7,254 nt of DNA from Treponema sp. UBA4328 (lineage in GTDB: Bacteria; Spirochaetota; Spirochaetia; Treponematales; Treponemataceae), in assembly GCA_002394465.1 (NCBI GenBank), contig DGTU01000015.1, positions 1 through 7,254 of the forward strand, given 5' to 3'. The translations under genes and the position numbers were made by a program. Below, piece by piece: positions 1 to 5,918 of the stretch (position 1 is its first letter; the number at the start of each line of letters is the position of its first letter). The notes below the pieces were generated by a model. The model worked only from the letters and a program-made list of their open reading frames with translations. It did no database searches and was not told the DNA's origin.

Positions 1-32
1 TGTGTCATTTTTCAGGTGCATATCAATAAACG

Positions 33-274
33 TACACATTTATTGCTATATATGCATACATTTATTGCTGTATATGCATACATTTATTGCTGTATATGCA
101 TACATTTATTGCTGTATATGCATACATTTATTGCTGTATATGTACACGTTTATTGCTGTATATGTACACGTTTATTGCTGTATTTATATACGTTATCGGC
201 TGAATATGCATACGTTATCGGCCGAATATGTGTACGTTATCGGCCGAATATGTATACGTTATCGGCCGTAAATT
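33..274. repeat. 22-bp tandem repeat array, 11 units, two subtypes
   Basis: Eleven contiguous 22-bp units start at 33, 55, 77, 99, 121, 143, 165, 187, 209, 231 and 253. Units 2-5 are identical. Units 1-7 share the core ACATTTATTGCTGTA; unit 1 has a substitution, and units 6-7 read ACACG at the front. Units 8-11 share a second core, ACGTTATCGGCCGAA, which contains the palindrome CGGCCG. Nearly all units end in ATATG, and the last unit decays at its 3' end. There are no spacers, so this is a minisatellite (VNTR-like) array and not a CRISPR. Because 22 is not a multiple of 3 and the units lack plus-strand stop codons, all three forward frames stay open, giving spurious Tyr/Cys/Ile-rich ORFs with a 22-residue period. 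Function is unknown. It lies downstream of the minus-strand DUF192 operon. Confidence 0.95.
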
Positions 275-302
275 GGGAATCAATCAGAAACATAACTTTT
301 AT

Positions 303-418
303 CCCCAGTCCCGGGTGGAGCCCCGGAGTCGGACGCGTGCGGACGATGAGCGTGAGCGAAGGGCGGAAGACGGGTTTAAGCTTGAACCGGCGCAAGCCTT
401 TTACGGGGGACTGCGCTG
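303..418. repeat. GC-rich non-coding block, possible dispersed repeat element
   Basis: This stretch is about 66% GC, against roughly 40% in neighbouring genes and an AT-rich repeat array just to the left. It ends directly at the stop codon of the DUF192 gene. It holds short dyads: CCGGG (311-315) with CCCGG (322-326) around a six-base loop, and GGTTT (373-377) with GAACC (384-388) around AAGCTT, counting one G-T pair. No run of T follows either dyad on either strand, so it is not a convincing intrinsic terminator. The word CCGGCGCAAGCC (388-399) resembles CCGGCAAGCC inside the GC-rich insertion in murB (3177-3186). Open reading here appears to be only the tail of frames running out of the tandem array. 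The repeat interpretation is an inference from composition and shared words. Confidence 0.45.
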
Positions 419-868
419 CTAAAAATCAAGGAGAAGCTTGTCGCCTCGGGAGATGCCGGCTTTTTTGAACCAGCCCTGCGGGACTTCAAGGGCATACTGT
501 GCAGGCTCTGTGCTTTTTACAGGAGTGAGGTCGTAGGGCTGCATGTCGAGGATATCGCAGATTCTGCCGTCTGCACGGATGTAGGCGATAGAGAGGGGGG
601 TAGGGGTGTTTTTCATCCAGAAGCTCTGATATGTTTCGCCTCCGAATACGAAAAGCATTCCCGTTCCGTCGGGGATAAACTTGCGTTCCATGTAGCCTTT
701 CATCTGCTGTTTATATGTCACGGCCATTTCGGCTTTTAATGGGATTTTTGTTCCTGTTCTGGTCTGTATCGTTATTGTTTTTTCAGGGAGTTTCTGCGGT
801 TCTGCTGAGGCACAAAAAACTGCGGTGAGAAAAATTAATACTGCCGGGAAAACTGCCTTAAGTTTCAT
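419..868 (-). CDS. Exported DUF192 family protein
   Basis: The 149-residue product starts with a Sec-type signal peptide: basic start MKLK, a hydrophobic stretch to about residue 19, and probable cleavage after Ala-Ser-Ala at 20-22. The rest matches the DUF192 family: the G-Y-M-E-R segment (58-62), G-T-G-M-L-F-V-F (68-75), the hallmark F-W-M-K-N-T (83-88), a P-L-S-I strand, D-G-R-I (100-103), and a closing Y-A-L-E-V-P-Q-G-W with G-I-S-R-G-D-K (125-144). The length is normal for a single-domain exported member. DUF192 is a small beta-rich fold of unknown biochemical role, here predicted periplasmic or surface-exposed. It is the last gene of a minus-strand operon, starting 5 bases after the upstream stop. 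No strong Shine-Dalgarno is visible, so translation may depend on coupling. The stop is TAG. Confidence 0.9.
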   Translation of the reverse strand: MKLKAVFPAVLIFLTAVFCASAEPQKLPEKTITIQTRTGTKIPLKAEMAVTYKQQMKGYMERKFIPDGTGMLFVFGGETYQSFWMKNTPTPLSIAYIRADGRICDILDMQPYDLTPVKSTEPAQYALEVPQGWFKKAGISRGDKLLLDF

Positions 869-873
869 ATGTC

Positions 874-1401
874 TTACAGTCCGTTCAGGAATTCATCCCT
901 GCTTTTTTCTGCATAGGTTTTGTCGACGCTGGACTTGTCGAGCTTACTGTTAAAGACTTTTGCGTCGATGTATTTGAGCGTAAGCGGTCGTTCGAGAGAC
1001 ATTATTACAGAGTCGTTTTTCCATACGGACTTCTGGGGAGATATTTCATCCGGATTGCCGTATTTTTTGCAGAGGGAAGAGAAAACCGAATAGTGATCGA
1101 GCTTTTTCTGGTCGAGGTTAAGAGTGATAATATAGAGCTTTTCTTCTTCGAACTGAAACCAGCAGCGTTCAAGGAATGAATACGGTGCATAGCGGGAATC
1201 AGTTTCGATAAGGGTTTCTTTTGTTACAGGCGAAAGGGAAACGTCCCTGTCTCCGCGGTATCCGAACTGACTGTCTTTTTTAAGGGCATTCTTTGTGTCT
1301 TCAACTGACATTCCGAGAGTTACCGTTGAATAGCCTGACGGAAGGGCAAACGTGAAAACTGTATAAAGGATAAATGCGGCTGATGCCAGAAGCTTTTTCA
1401 T
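874..1401 (-). CDS. Small exported protein of unknown function
   Basis: The 175-residue product has a signal peptide (MKKLL, hydrophobic to about 18, likely cleavage after T-F-A at 17-19), so it is probably periplasmic. I do not recognise a named domain. Visible blocks are L-G-M-S-V-E-D-T-K (29-37) followed by a G-Y-R-G-D-R-D-V-S-L segment (47-56), then a beta-strand-like W-F-Q-F-E-E-E-K-L-Y-I-I-T-L (81-94), then K-K-Y-G-N-P (112-117), and finally L-E-R-P-L-T-L-K-Y-I-D (136-146). The pattern of 'LGM.., KYG.P.., W.., L..PL..KY' resembles small exported proteins I associate with treponemes, which is inference from memory. The start ATG overlaps the stop of the CNBD gene (ATGA), implying translational coupling. 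The short gap to the DUF192 gene makes a three-gene operon. Confidence 0.85.
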   Translation of the reverse strand: MKKLLASAAFILYTVFTFALPSGYSTVTLGMSVEDTKNALKKDSQFGYRGDRDVSLSPVTKETLIETDSRYAPYSFLERCWFQFEEEKLYIITLNLDQKKLDHYSVFSSLCKKYGNPDEISPQKSVWKNDSVIMSLERPLTLKYIDAKVFNSKLDKSSVDKTYAEKSRDEFLNGL

Positions 1402-2585
1402 TGTTTTGCGTACTGTTTGCGGTAAAATGCTGCCTGCTTGAGGAGTTCAAGACAGTCCGGAACGAGAATCTTGCCGCCAACAATCTTAACATGCTGGTCG
1501 GACTGAAACTTGAAGAGGTTGAGTGCCTTTTCCTGACTTGTAAGTCCGCACATCGTTGCGATGTCGTCGATCGTAAGGTCAGTCTGAAACTGTGTTTTGT
1601 TGTCTATTGTAATCTTTGCTTTTTCTACCTGAAGGGCGAGCATGTCGATCATTTTTGCAACCGGGTCATGAAGCTGTGAATTTACAAGCTGACGCTGCAT
1701 TACGAACAGGCGTTCTGCGAGGGTCGTCGTGAGCCTTGAAATCAGCTGCGGCTGGGTTGCTACCATCTGGTTGAAGTTTGATTTGTTTACCGTCATGAGG
1801 CGGCAGTCGTCTTCGGCAATTGCACTTGCTGAGCGGGGTTTGTTTTCGAGGAGTGCCATTTCACCAAACATGTCGCCTTTTTTGAGGATTGCAAGCGTAA
1901 CTTCAACGCCGTCTACAATCTTTGATATCTTTACGCGTCCTTCCTGAATGATGAACATATCCTGTCCGCTCTGATTTTCGGACATAATCATTGTGTCTTT
2001 CGGATATATCCTGAGAAGGTCCTGGTTTGATTCAAAATAAACTGCACGGCTCTGGCTCCTCAAAGCCTGGAACCTTGCCTTTGCTTCTTCAATGTGGAGG
2101 GCATGAGTATTTGCCTTGATGTACTGATAGTATGCGTAAATTGCGATGCTCGGATGATTCTGCTTGTCATAGTAAGAAGCAACGGTAAATATGTGTTCAG
2201 TTGACTGTGCGGCAGAATTGTTGACTGTGGCCTGCATGAGGGTGTCATTGAGCTGGCGCATGCGGTTTGCAAAAGTGCGGATGATTTTAAGGGCTACAGG
2301 AGTATTGCGTTCGATAAGTTCAGGGTACTGGTCACGGCGTACTGAAATGCATACAACGTCTGTAAGTGCTATTGCAGTATCAATCTGTGAGTGGTTTGAC
2401 ATACATGAAATAACGCCGACGAAGTCACCTGGTCCTAAAATTTCCGGAGCCTGTCCTGGAATCTGATGCTGCTTGTGGATGCGTACGTTTCCGCACTGTA
2501 TGATATAGAAAATATCGTTCTGAGGTTTGCCTTCAACGACAATGTATGAACCTTGTCTGAAATTTACAAAAGATAGCTGTAACAC
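1398..2585 (-). CDS. Cyclic-nucleotide-binding regulator with tandem CNBDs and winged helix
   Basis: The 395-residue product has two cyclic-nucleotide-binding domains and a Crp-like C-terminus. CNBD1 covers about residues 5-118: F-R-Q-G-S-Y-I-V-V-E-G (9-19) and G-P-G-D-F-V-G-V-I-S (51-60), but it lacks the conserved Arg and FGE of a phosphate-binding cassette and so is probably degenerate. A helical linker spans about 125-180. CNBD2 covers about 183-300 and carries an intact cassette, F-G-E-M-A-L-L (240-246) through P-R-S-A-S (250-254), with Arg251 placed to bind the cyclic phosphate. A possible winged helix follows (about 306-385), including L-T-I-D-D-I-A-T-M-C-G-L-T (337-349), typical of Crp/Fnr DNA-binding ends. 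The start is GTG, preceded by GGGCGGG and an A-rich spacer; residues 5-19 already form the first CNBD strands, so little is missing. It is the first gene of its operon. The ligand (cAMP, c-di-AMP or other) cannot be read from sequence. Confidence 0.9.
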   Translation of the reverse strand: MLQLSFVNFRQGSYIVVEGKPQNDIFYIIQCGNVRIHKQHQIPGQAPEILGPGDFVGVISCMSNHSQIDTAIALTDVVCISVRRDQYPELIERNTPVALKIIRTFANRMRQLNDTLMQATVNNSAAQSTEHIFTVASYYDKQNHPSIAIYAYYQYIKANTHALHIEEAKARFQALRSQSRAVYFESNQDLLRIYPKDTMIMSENQSGQDMFIIQEGRVKISKIVDGVEVTLAILKKGDMFGEMALLENKPRSASAIAEDDCRLMTVNKSNFNQMVATQPQLISRLTTTLAERLFVMQRQLVNSQLHDPVAKMIDMLALQVEKAKITIDNKTQFQTDLTIDDIATMCGLTSQEKALNLFKFQSDQHVKIVGGKILVPDCLELLKQAAFYRKQYAKQ

Positions 2586-2617
2586 TCTTTTCCCGCCCTG
2601 ATGTCTATAGAAAACAC

Positions 2618-2649
2618 CTGTTTAAATTATAACAGATAAATTGCAATTT
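2618..2649. promoter_or_regulatory. Candidate operator: two dyads overlapping the CNBD promoter
   Basis: A perfect 12-base palindrome, AAATTGCAATTT (2638-2649), fills most of the spacer between the -35 and -10 elements. A second dyad, CTGTT-N8-AACAG (2618-2635), is centred on the -10. Both are well placed for a repressor to block RNA polymerase. Neither resembles the Escherichia coli Crp site. Binding by the downstream CNBD/winged-helix protein (autoregulation) is an inference from position only; AT-rich DNA also yields chance palindromes. Confidence 0.35.
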
Positions 2650-2654
2650 GTAAG
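2626..2654 (-). promoter_or_regulatory. Sigma70-type promoter of the CNBD operon
   Basis: Read on the minus strand, there is a perfect -10 TATAAT (2631-2626) and a 17-base spacer to a 4/6 -35 element, CTTACA (2654-2649). Transcription would start near 2619, leaving a leader of about 34 bases before the GTG start of the regulator. The element lies in the 94-base gap after murB, so the operon can be expressed independently of murB. No terminator with a T-run is evident after murB, so read-through is also possible. Confidence 0.65.
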
Positions 2655-2679
2655 TACAGATACGAAAAAAGTACGAAAT

Positions 2680-3768
2680 TTATTGAAAACCGATGAATAA
2701 AATTTCGTTTTCAAGGGATACGGCTTTCTTCTCAAAAACTGTCTTTTTTACCAGGTCCGAAAGGTTTTTTATGTCCTGTGCCGTTGCCTTCTGTTCCGGG
2801 TTTATGATGAAGTTGCCGTGCCAGGGCGCAATCTGGGCTCCGCCGCACTTTAAGCCTTTTAATCCGCATCCATCGATGACTTTGCCGGCAATTATTCCGT
2901 GTTCTGCATCGTTTTTGAATGCTGATCCTGCACTCGGTGCCTTAAAATGTCCTTTTTCCCTGCGGAAGTTCATGCATTCCTCAGATTTTTTAATGTCAAA
3001 CCCCGGCCTCAAAGTGAATTCTGCCGAAATTATTATTTTTGCGGGGTATGTCTCCCCCGCGCTCCCAGGTCCTCGCTTTGCTGCGGTCCTGTCCGCTGCC
3101 CCCTCTGCGGGAGCACCCTTGCCTTCGCAGCATAGCTGCTCGGAGACCCGCTCAAAACTCTCCTCGAGAGTTTTGCCGGCAAGCCGTCGCTCCCTACCCC
3201 TGTTCATCTGGAACGGAGAAGTTTTATAGGCCCAGTCTGACGGATTTTTTTCGTAGTCATGAATTTTACCGTCATTGAGATCAAGGTATCTCACGGAAAT
3301 AAGCGTGTCGCATGCACTCAGACCGAAGCAGGTTGCGTTCATGTAAAGTGCTCCGCCGCAGGTACCGCTCAGGCCCGTAAAGCCTTCAAGACCTCCGAGG
3401 TCGTTTTTTCTGCAGAAGGAAATGACGCTTCCCCAGGAAGAGCCTGCAGATATTTCGATAATGAGATTTTTGTCACCGTCAGCCGTTTCAATTTTTTTTA
3501 TGCCGCTTAATTTACGGGTGGATATTACTGCTTCAAGGCCGCTGTCGCTGATGATTACGTTTGAGCCCCCGCCGAGTACAAAAAACGGAATGCCGTCTTT
3601 TTTAAGCTCATTTACTGCCAGAATCAGGCTCTTTTCGTCTTCCGGTTCAATAAAGAGGGCTGCAGGTCCGCCTGTATGCATTGTAGTGTGAGAAGCAAGG
3701 TTTTCGTTAAGCTTTACGAGACCCTTAAAGACGGCTGAGTTCCGGATATTGTGTGCAGCGGCATTCAT
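2680..3768 (-). CDS. murB: UDP-N-acetylenolpyruvoylglucosamine reductase
   Basis: MurB reduces UDP-GlcNAc-enolpyruvate to UDP-N-acetylmuramate with NADPH and FAD in the cytoplasm, the second committed step of peptidoglycan synthesis. The 362-residue product has the FAD-binding V-L-G-G-G-S-N-V-I-I-S-D (64-75) and the second FAD region, G-L-E-G-F-T-G-L-S-G-T-C-G-G-A-L-Y-M-N-A (126-145). It also has a substrate-region W-A-Y-K-T-S-P-F-Q (179-187), P-S-A-G-S-A-F-K-N (278-286) with the proton-donor Ser282, and the C-terminal E-I-L-F-I-G (355-360) with the likely catalytic Glu355. The G-S-A-F-K-N and short spacing suggest a type II enzyme. Two oddities stand out. About 50 extra residues (roughly 189-242) sit between T-S-P-F-Q and the A-K-I-I-I-S-A-E-F strand, encoded by GC-rich hairpin-bearing DNA. 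The usual Y-R-x-S is Y-K-T-S, with Lys182. The start ATG lacks an obvious Shine-Dalgarno; a slightly different start is possible. Confidence 0.95.
   Translation of the reverse strand: MNAAAHNIRNSAVFKGLVKLNENLASHTTMHTGGPAALFIEPEDEKSLILAVNELKKDGIPFFVLGGGSNVIISDSGLEAVISTRKLSGIKKIETADGDKNLIIEISAGSSWGSVISFCRKNDLGGLEGFTGLSGTCGGALYMNATCFGLSACDTLISVRYLDLNDGKIHDYEKNPSDWAYKTSPFQMNRGRERRLAGKTLEESFERVSEQLCCEGKGAPAEGAADRTAAKRGPGSAGETYPAKIIISAEFTLRPGFDIKKSEECMNFRREKGHFKAPSAGSAFKNDAEHGIIAGKVIDGCGLKGLKCGGAQIAPWHGNFIINPEQKATAQDIKNLSDLVKKTVFEKKAVSLENEILFIGFQ
3043..3204 (-). repeat. GC-rich in-frame insertion within murB
   Basis: About 159 bases of murB (codons roughly 189-242) are about 67% GC, against about 40% in flanking parts of the gene. 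They encode a low-complexity, charged and Ala/Gly-rich stretch (R-G-R-E-R-R ... A-E-G-A-A-D-R-T-A-A-K-R) with no counterpart in the MurB fold that I know. The stretch interrupts the protein between two conserved blocks without breaking the frame. It contains a perfect 9-bp hairpin (3154-3174), a 5-bp hairpin GCAGC-ATA-GCTGC (3127-3139) and outer complementary words GCTCCC/GGGAGC (3061-3066 and 3109-3114). This is reminiscent of the palindromic elements known to insert in frame in Rickettsia genes, but I infer that only by analogy. The exact boundaries are uncertain by several codons. Confidence 0.6.
3154..3174. repeat. Perfect 9-bp hairpin inside murB insertion
   Basis: AAAACTCTC (3154-3162), a three-base loop CTC, then GAGAGTTTT (3166-3174). 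The arms are exactly complementary. It lies within the GC-rich insertion and encodes part of K-T-L-E-E-S-F in murB. On both strands the distal arm ends in four T residues and no longer T-run follows, so it is at best a weak pause or terminator within the gene. Confidence 0.8.
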
Positions 3769-3810
3769 GCTTTTATTTTAATAATTAAAGCAGAGAAAAT
3801 AAATAGTCTG

Positions 3811-3837
3811 ATTATCGGGATTATTAACATTGTGCAA
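3811..3837 (-). promoter_or_regulatory. Possible murB promoter
   Basis: On the minus strand, TTGCAC (3837-3832) and GATAAT (3816-3811) are 4/6 or better matches to the -35 and -10 elements, but the spacer is only 15 bases. The start of transcription would fall near 3804, about 36 bases before the murB ATG. The region is very AT-rich, so other -10-like words are present; this is the most plausible pair I see. Confidence 0.3.
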
Positions 3838-3900
3838 ATTATTGAAAATGTGTTTTAATTTATTAATAAAAAAACTGACTCAGGGCCACACAAAAACTGA

Positions 3901-3990
3901 TGCCCAGGCCTGGATGAAACAGAGATAGAGCATCTGAAAGCCGCTTTTTTACCCGCATTCATCGACAAGCTCACAGCGTATTCATCATAA
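3901..3990 (+). pseudogene. Possible gene relic in the murB-lipoprotein intergenic region
   Basis: This short frame ends with TAA at 3988-3990 and reads as a plausible protein C-terminus: D-E-T-E-I-E-H-L-K-A-A-F-L-P-A-F-I-D-K-L-T-A-Y-S-S. It has no start codon, and a TGA precedes it at 3898-3900. A second frame just upstream (about 3874-3926) reads L-T-Q-G-H-T-K-T-D-A-Q-A-W-M-K-Q-R before a stop, so a frameshifted remnant is conceivable. I cannot assign a family. The local composition is richer in GC than the AT-rich flanks. The rest of the 297-base gap holds only promoter-like sequence. Chance is a real alternative. Confidence 0.2.
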
Positions 3991-3998
3991 ATGCATTA

Positions 3999-4028
3999 TT
4001 GACATCATATAGGGCTTGGGAGTATTTT
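3999..4028 (+). promoter_or_regulatory. Probable promoter of the lipoprotein gene
   Basis: A perfect -35 TTGACA (3999-4004) is followed after 18 bases by TATTTT (4023-4028), a 4/6 -10. Transcription would start near 4035. A 7-bp dyad, TTTTCTT (4025-4031) with AAGAAAA (4036-4042) around TGAT, overlaps the -10 and start site and could be an operator. TATACT (4047-4052) is a better -10 word but lies right against the ribosome-binding site and lacks a good -35, so I prefer the first pair. Confidence 0.5.
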
Positions 4029-4065
4029 CTTTGATAAGAAAATTCTTATACTAAGGAGTGATTTT

Positions 4066-5892
4066 ATGAAAAAATCTGGAAAAATTATTGCCCTTCTTAT
4101 GTCTGCGGCAATGATTATGGGATTCTTTTCCTGCTCTGCAGAAGATGATTCCACTTCAAAATCTGCGCTGGAAATCGCCGCTTCAAACCTTTCTGTCGTA
4201 TCAGAAACTGCCGGTGATGAGCCGATTGACCTTCCGCTTTTTGCATCAGGTGGTGCGAAGGAAACTGTAACCGTAACCTGGGTATCTTCTGATAACTCAG
4301 TCATTGATCCATACAGCTTTCTTGATGAGTATGTGCAGGCTGCAGTTACCCCTAAAACAGGCACAGGCTTTGACACGGTAACCCTCACTGCAACCCTTAC
4401 TGACTCAAAGGGAAACAAAGCAACCAGAGCTTTCAAGGTAAAAGTTTATCAGTCTTCAGCAGCTGTTTCTGACAGCAAGATCCTTAAGATGGCATCAGAC
4501 AGGCTTGCCTCAATCCTGGTTGCACCGGGACTTGCCTGGAGCGAAACTGCCTTTAACGGCAAAATCAGCGTAAACGGCGAAGATGTAACCGTAACCTTTG
4601 AGGAAAGCGATGACGTTAAGTATATTGGAACATCAGCCCTGCAGAGCGGCGAATATAAAGCCGTTAAGATTCAGGGATCCGATGATGGTTTATACAACTA
4701 CTATATCGGTATTTTCAGGACACTGTATGCAAAGAACGTAAATGTAAAGGCTCACCTTGCTTACAACGGACAGACCCTTGATAAAACCTACAAACTTAAC
4801 CTTCCTGCAATTACAAAAATCACTGATGACCAGGGGGATATCGTTTATGACTATGATGCAGGTAAAAAAATCATGACCGTAACAGAATACCACGATGACG
4901 GCAGCATTGATTACATCAGAAAATATTCTTTTGTACCGGATTACGAAGCCGGCACTGCAGTAATTTCCTTTATGTCAATGTGCGAACCTGCAGTTACTGG
5001 CAATAAATTCATGAACTTAAAAGACTATGCCCATGCGGAAATGGAAGGTTACAAGCTGCTCATAAATACCTTTGAAGCCTTTGAAGCAAAAGCTGCTGAA
5101 TCAAAGCAGACCTGGAATGACGTACTTAACGTTGCAAAACTGGTACTGCCTGTTCTGGCTGACGTTGAAAATCCTACAACAGCTCAGGTTTATGCCTTCC
5201 TCGGACAGGGGTTATGGGGAACAAAGGAAGAACTTGAAGATGAGGGAGAAGAAGTTCCTGAAGAACTTACAACCCTCTTAAATGCAATAGGGGATGATAC
5301 CTTTACAGAGGCTAAATACAATGAACTTGATGCTGATACAAAGACCCTTCTCCTTGCATACGAAACACAGAGCGTTATTGAAACAAAAGCATTGCTGATT
5401 ACAGATCCTGACCTTCTCGGACTGCCGGCTGATTCAACCTATGAACAAATCCGCGCAGCACTGGAGCAGGCAGAAGCAGTAAGCGGTGCATACTATCAGA
5501 AGAGGTTCCCGTCAAGCCGCACCTTTGATTTTTTCCTGAACTATACTAACGATACAACTTATACTAAGGAAAAGCTCAATCTTTATACGGAAGCACAGTT
5601 TGTTGAAACCGACGAGTGGTACAACCAGTTTGGAAGATACTCTACGTATGAAGAGAGTGAAGGAGACTGGATCCACTATCAGATAGACTGCTGCGATGAT
5701 GAAATCATCTGGGCTAGCAATGATTACGAAGACGGCGTATGGAATAAAGACCATACAACCTATACGTATTCTTCCGGAAGATATGGGATGAGTTTTACTG
5801 CAAGCGGTAACAAAGCAAACAGAACGGCTACCCTTGCAGCCTACGGACAGACACCAGTAGAACTTGAGTTCTCCGGTAATTCTGCTTTCTAA
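4066..5892 (+). CDS. Large surface lipoprotein with atypical Ig-like domain
   Basis: The 608-residue product begins with a lipoprotein signal: MKKSGK, a hydrophobic core (7-21) and the lipobox F-F-S-C with Cys23, a relaxed form common in spirochaetes. It is therefore predicted to be acylated and membrane-anchored. Residues about 33-128 match an atypical bacterial Ig-like domain: the I-D-L-P-L strand, T-V-T-W-V-S-S-D-N-S-V-I (69-80) and V-T-L-T-A-T-L-T-D (105-113). Residues about 132-250 look like a second, divergent beta domain of the same class. A mainly helical acidic stretch follows (about 316-475), then a beta-rich Tyr/Asp-rich C-terminal region (about 485-608) containing a Cys-Cys pair (542-543). 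I recognise no catalytic motif; adhesion or ligand binding is a guess. A strong ribosome-binding site AAGGAG (4053-4058) lies 7 bases before ATG. It is monocistronic, between its own promoter and terminator. Confidence 0.88.
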   Translation: MKKSGKIIALLMSAAMIMGFFSCSAEDDSTSKSALEIAASNLSVVSETAGDEPIDLPLFASGGAKETVTVTWVSSDNSVIDPYSFLDEYVQAAVTPKTGTGFDTVTLTATLTDSKGNKATRAFKVKVYQSSAAVSDSKILKMASDRLASILVAPGLAWSETAFNGKISVNGEDVTVTFEESDDVKYIGTSALQSGEYKAVKIQGSDDGLYNYYIGIFRTLYAKNVNVKAHLAYNGQTLDKTYKLNLPAITKITDDQGDIVYDYDAGKKIMTVTEYHDDGSIDYIRKYSFVPDYEAGTAVISFMSMCEPAVTGNKFMNLKDYAHAEMEGYKLLINTFEAFEAKAAESKQTWNDVLNVAKLVLPVLADVENPTTAQVYAFLGQGLWGTKEELEDEGEEVPEELTTLLNAIGDDTFTEAKYNELDADTKTLLLAYETQSVIETKALLITDPDLLGLPADSTYEQIRAALEQAEAVSGAYYQKRFPSSRTFDFFLNYTNDTTYTKEKLNLYTEAQFVETDEWYNQFGRYSTYEESEGDWIHYQIDCCDDEIIWASNDYEDGVWNKDHTTYTYSSGRYGMSFTASGNKANRTATLAAYGQTPVELEFSGNSAF

Positions 5893-5918
5893 TCAGTATT
5901 CATCTTAATGAATATCAT

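Noticed and set aside
33..274. CRISPR array
   Set aside because: The units are contiguous with no unique spacers, and there are no cas genes in the window.
303..418. Intrinsic terminator for the minus-strand operon
   Set aside because: Short dyads are present, but no T-run follows on the minus strand.
16..468. Open frames of 89 and 150 codons through the tandem array as coding genes
   Set aside because: They come from a stop-free 22-bp repeat, start at GTG or no good codon without a ribosome-binding site, give a 22-residue low-complexity period, and the longer one runs into the DUF192 gene on the opposite strand.
2693..3229. Plus-strand open frame of 178 codons opposite murB
   Set aside because: It is a shadow of murB, which has clear family motifs over the same region on the minus strand; the frame is extended by the GC-rich insertion.
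4047..4052. TATACT as the -10 of the lipoprotein gene
   Set aside because: It would put the transcription start on or after the ribosome-binding site and lacks a -35 at proper distance.
4005..4436. Minus-strand frame opposite the lipoprotein start
   Set aside because: It covers the promoter and signal peptide of the lipoprotein, has no ribosome-binding site and resembles no family.
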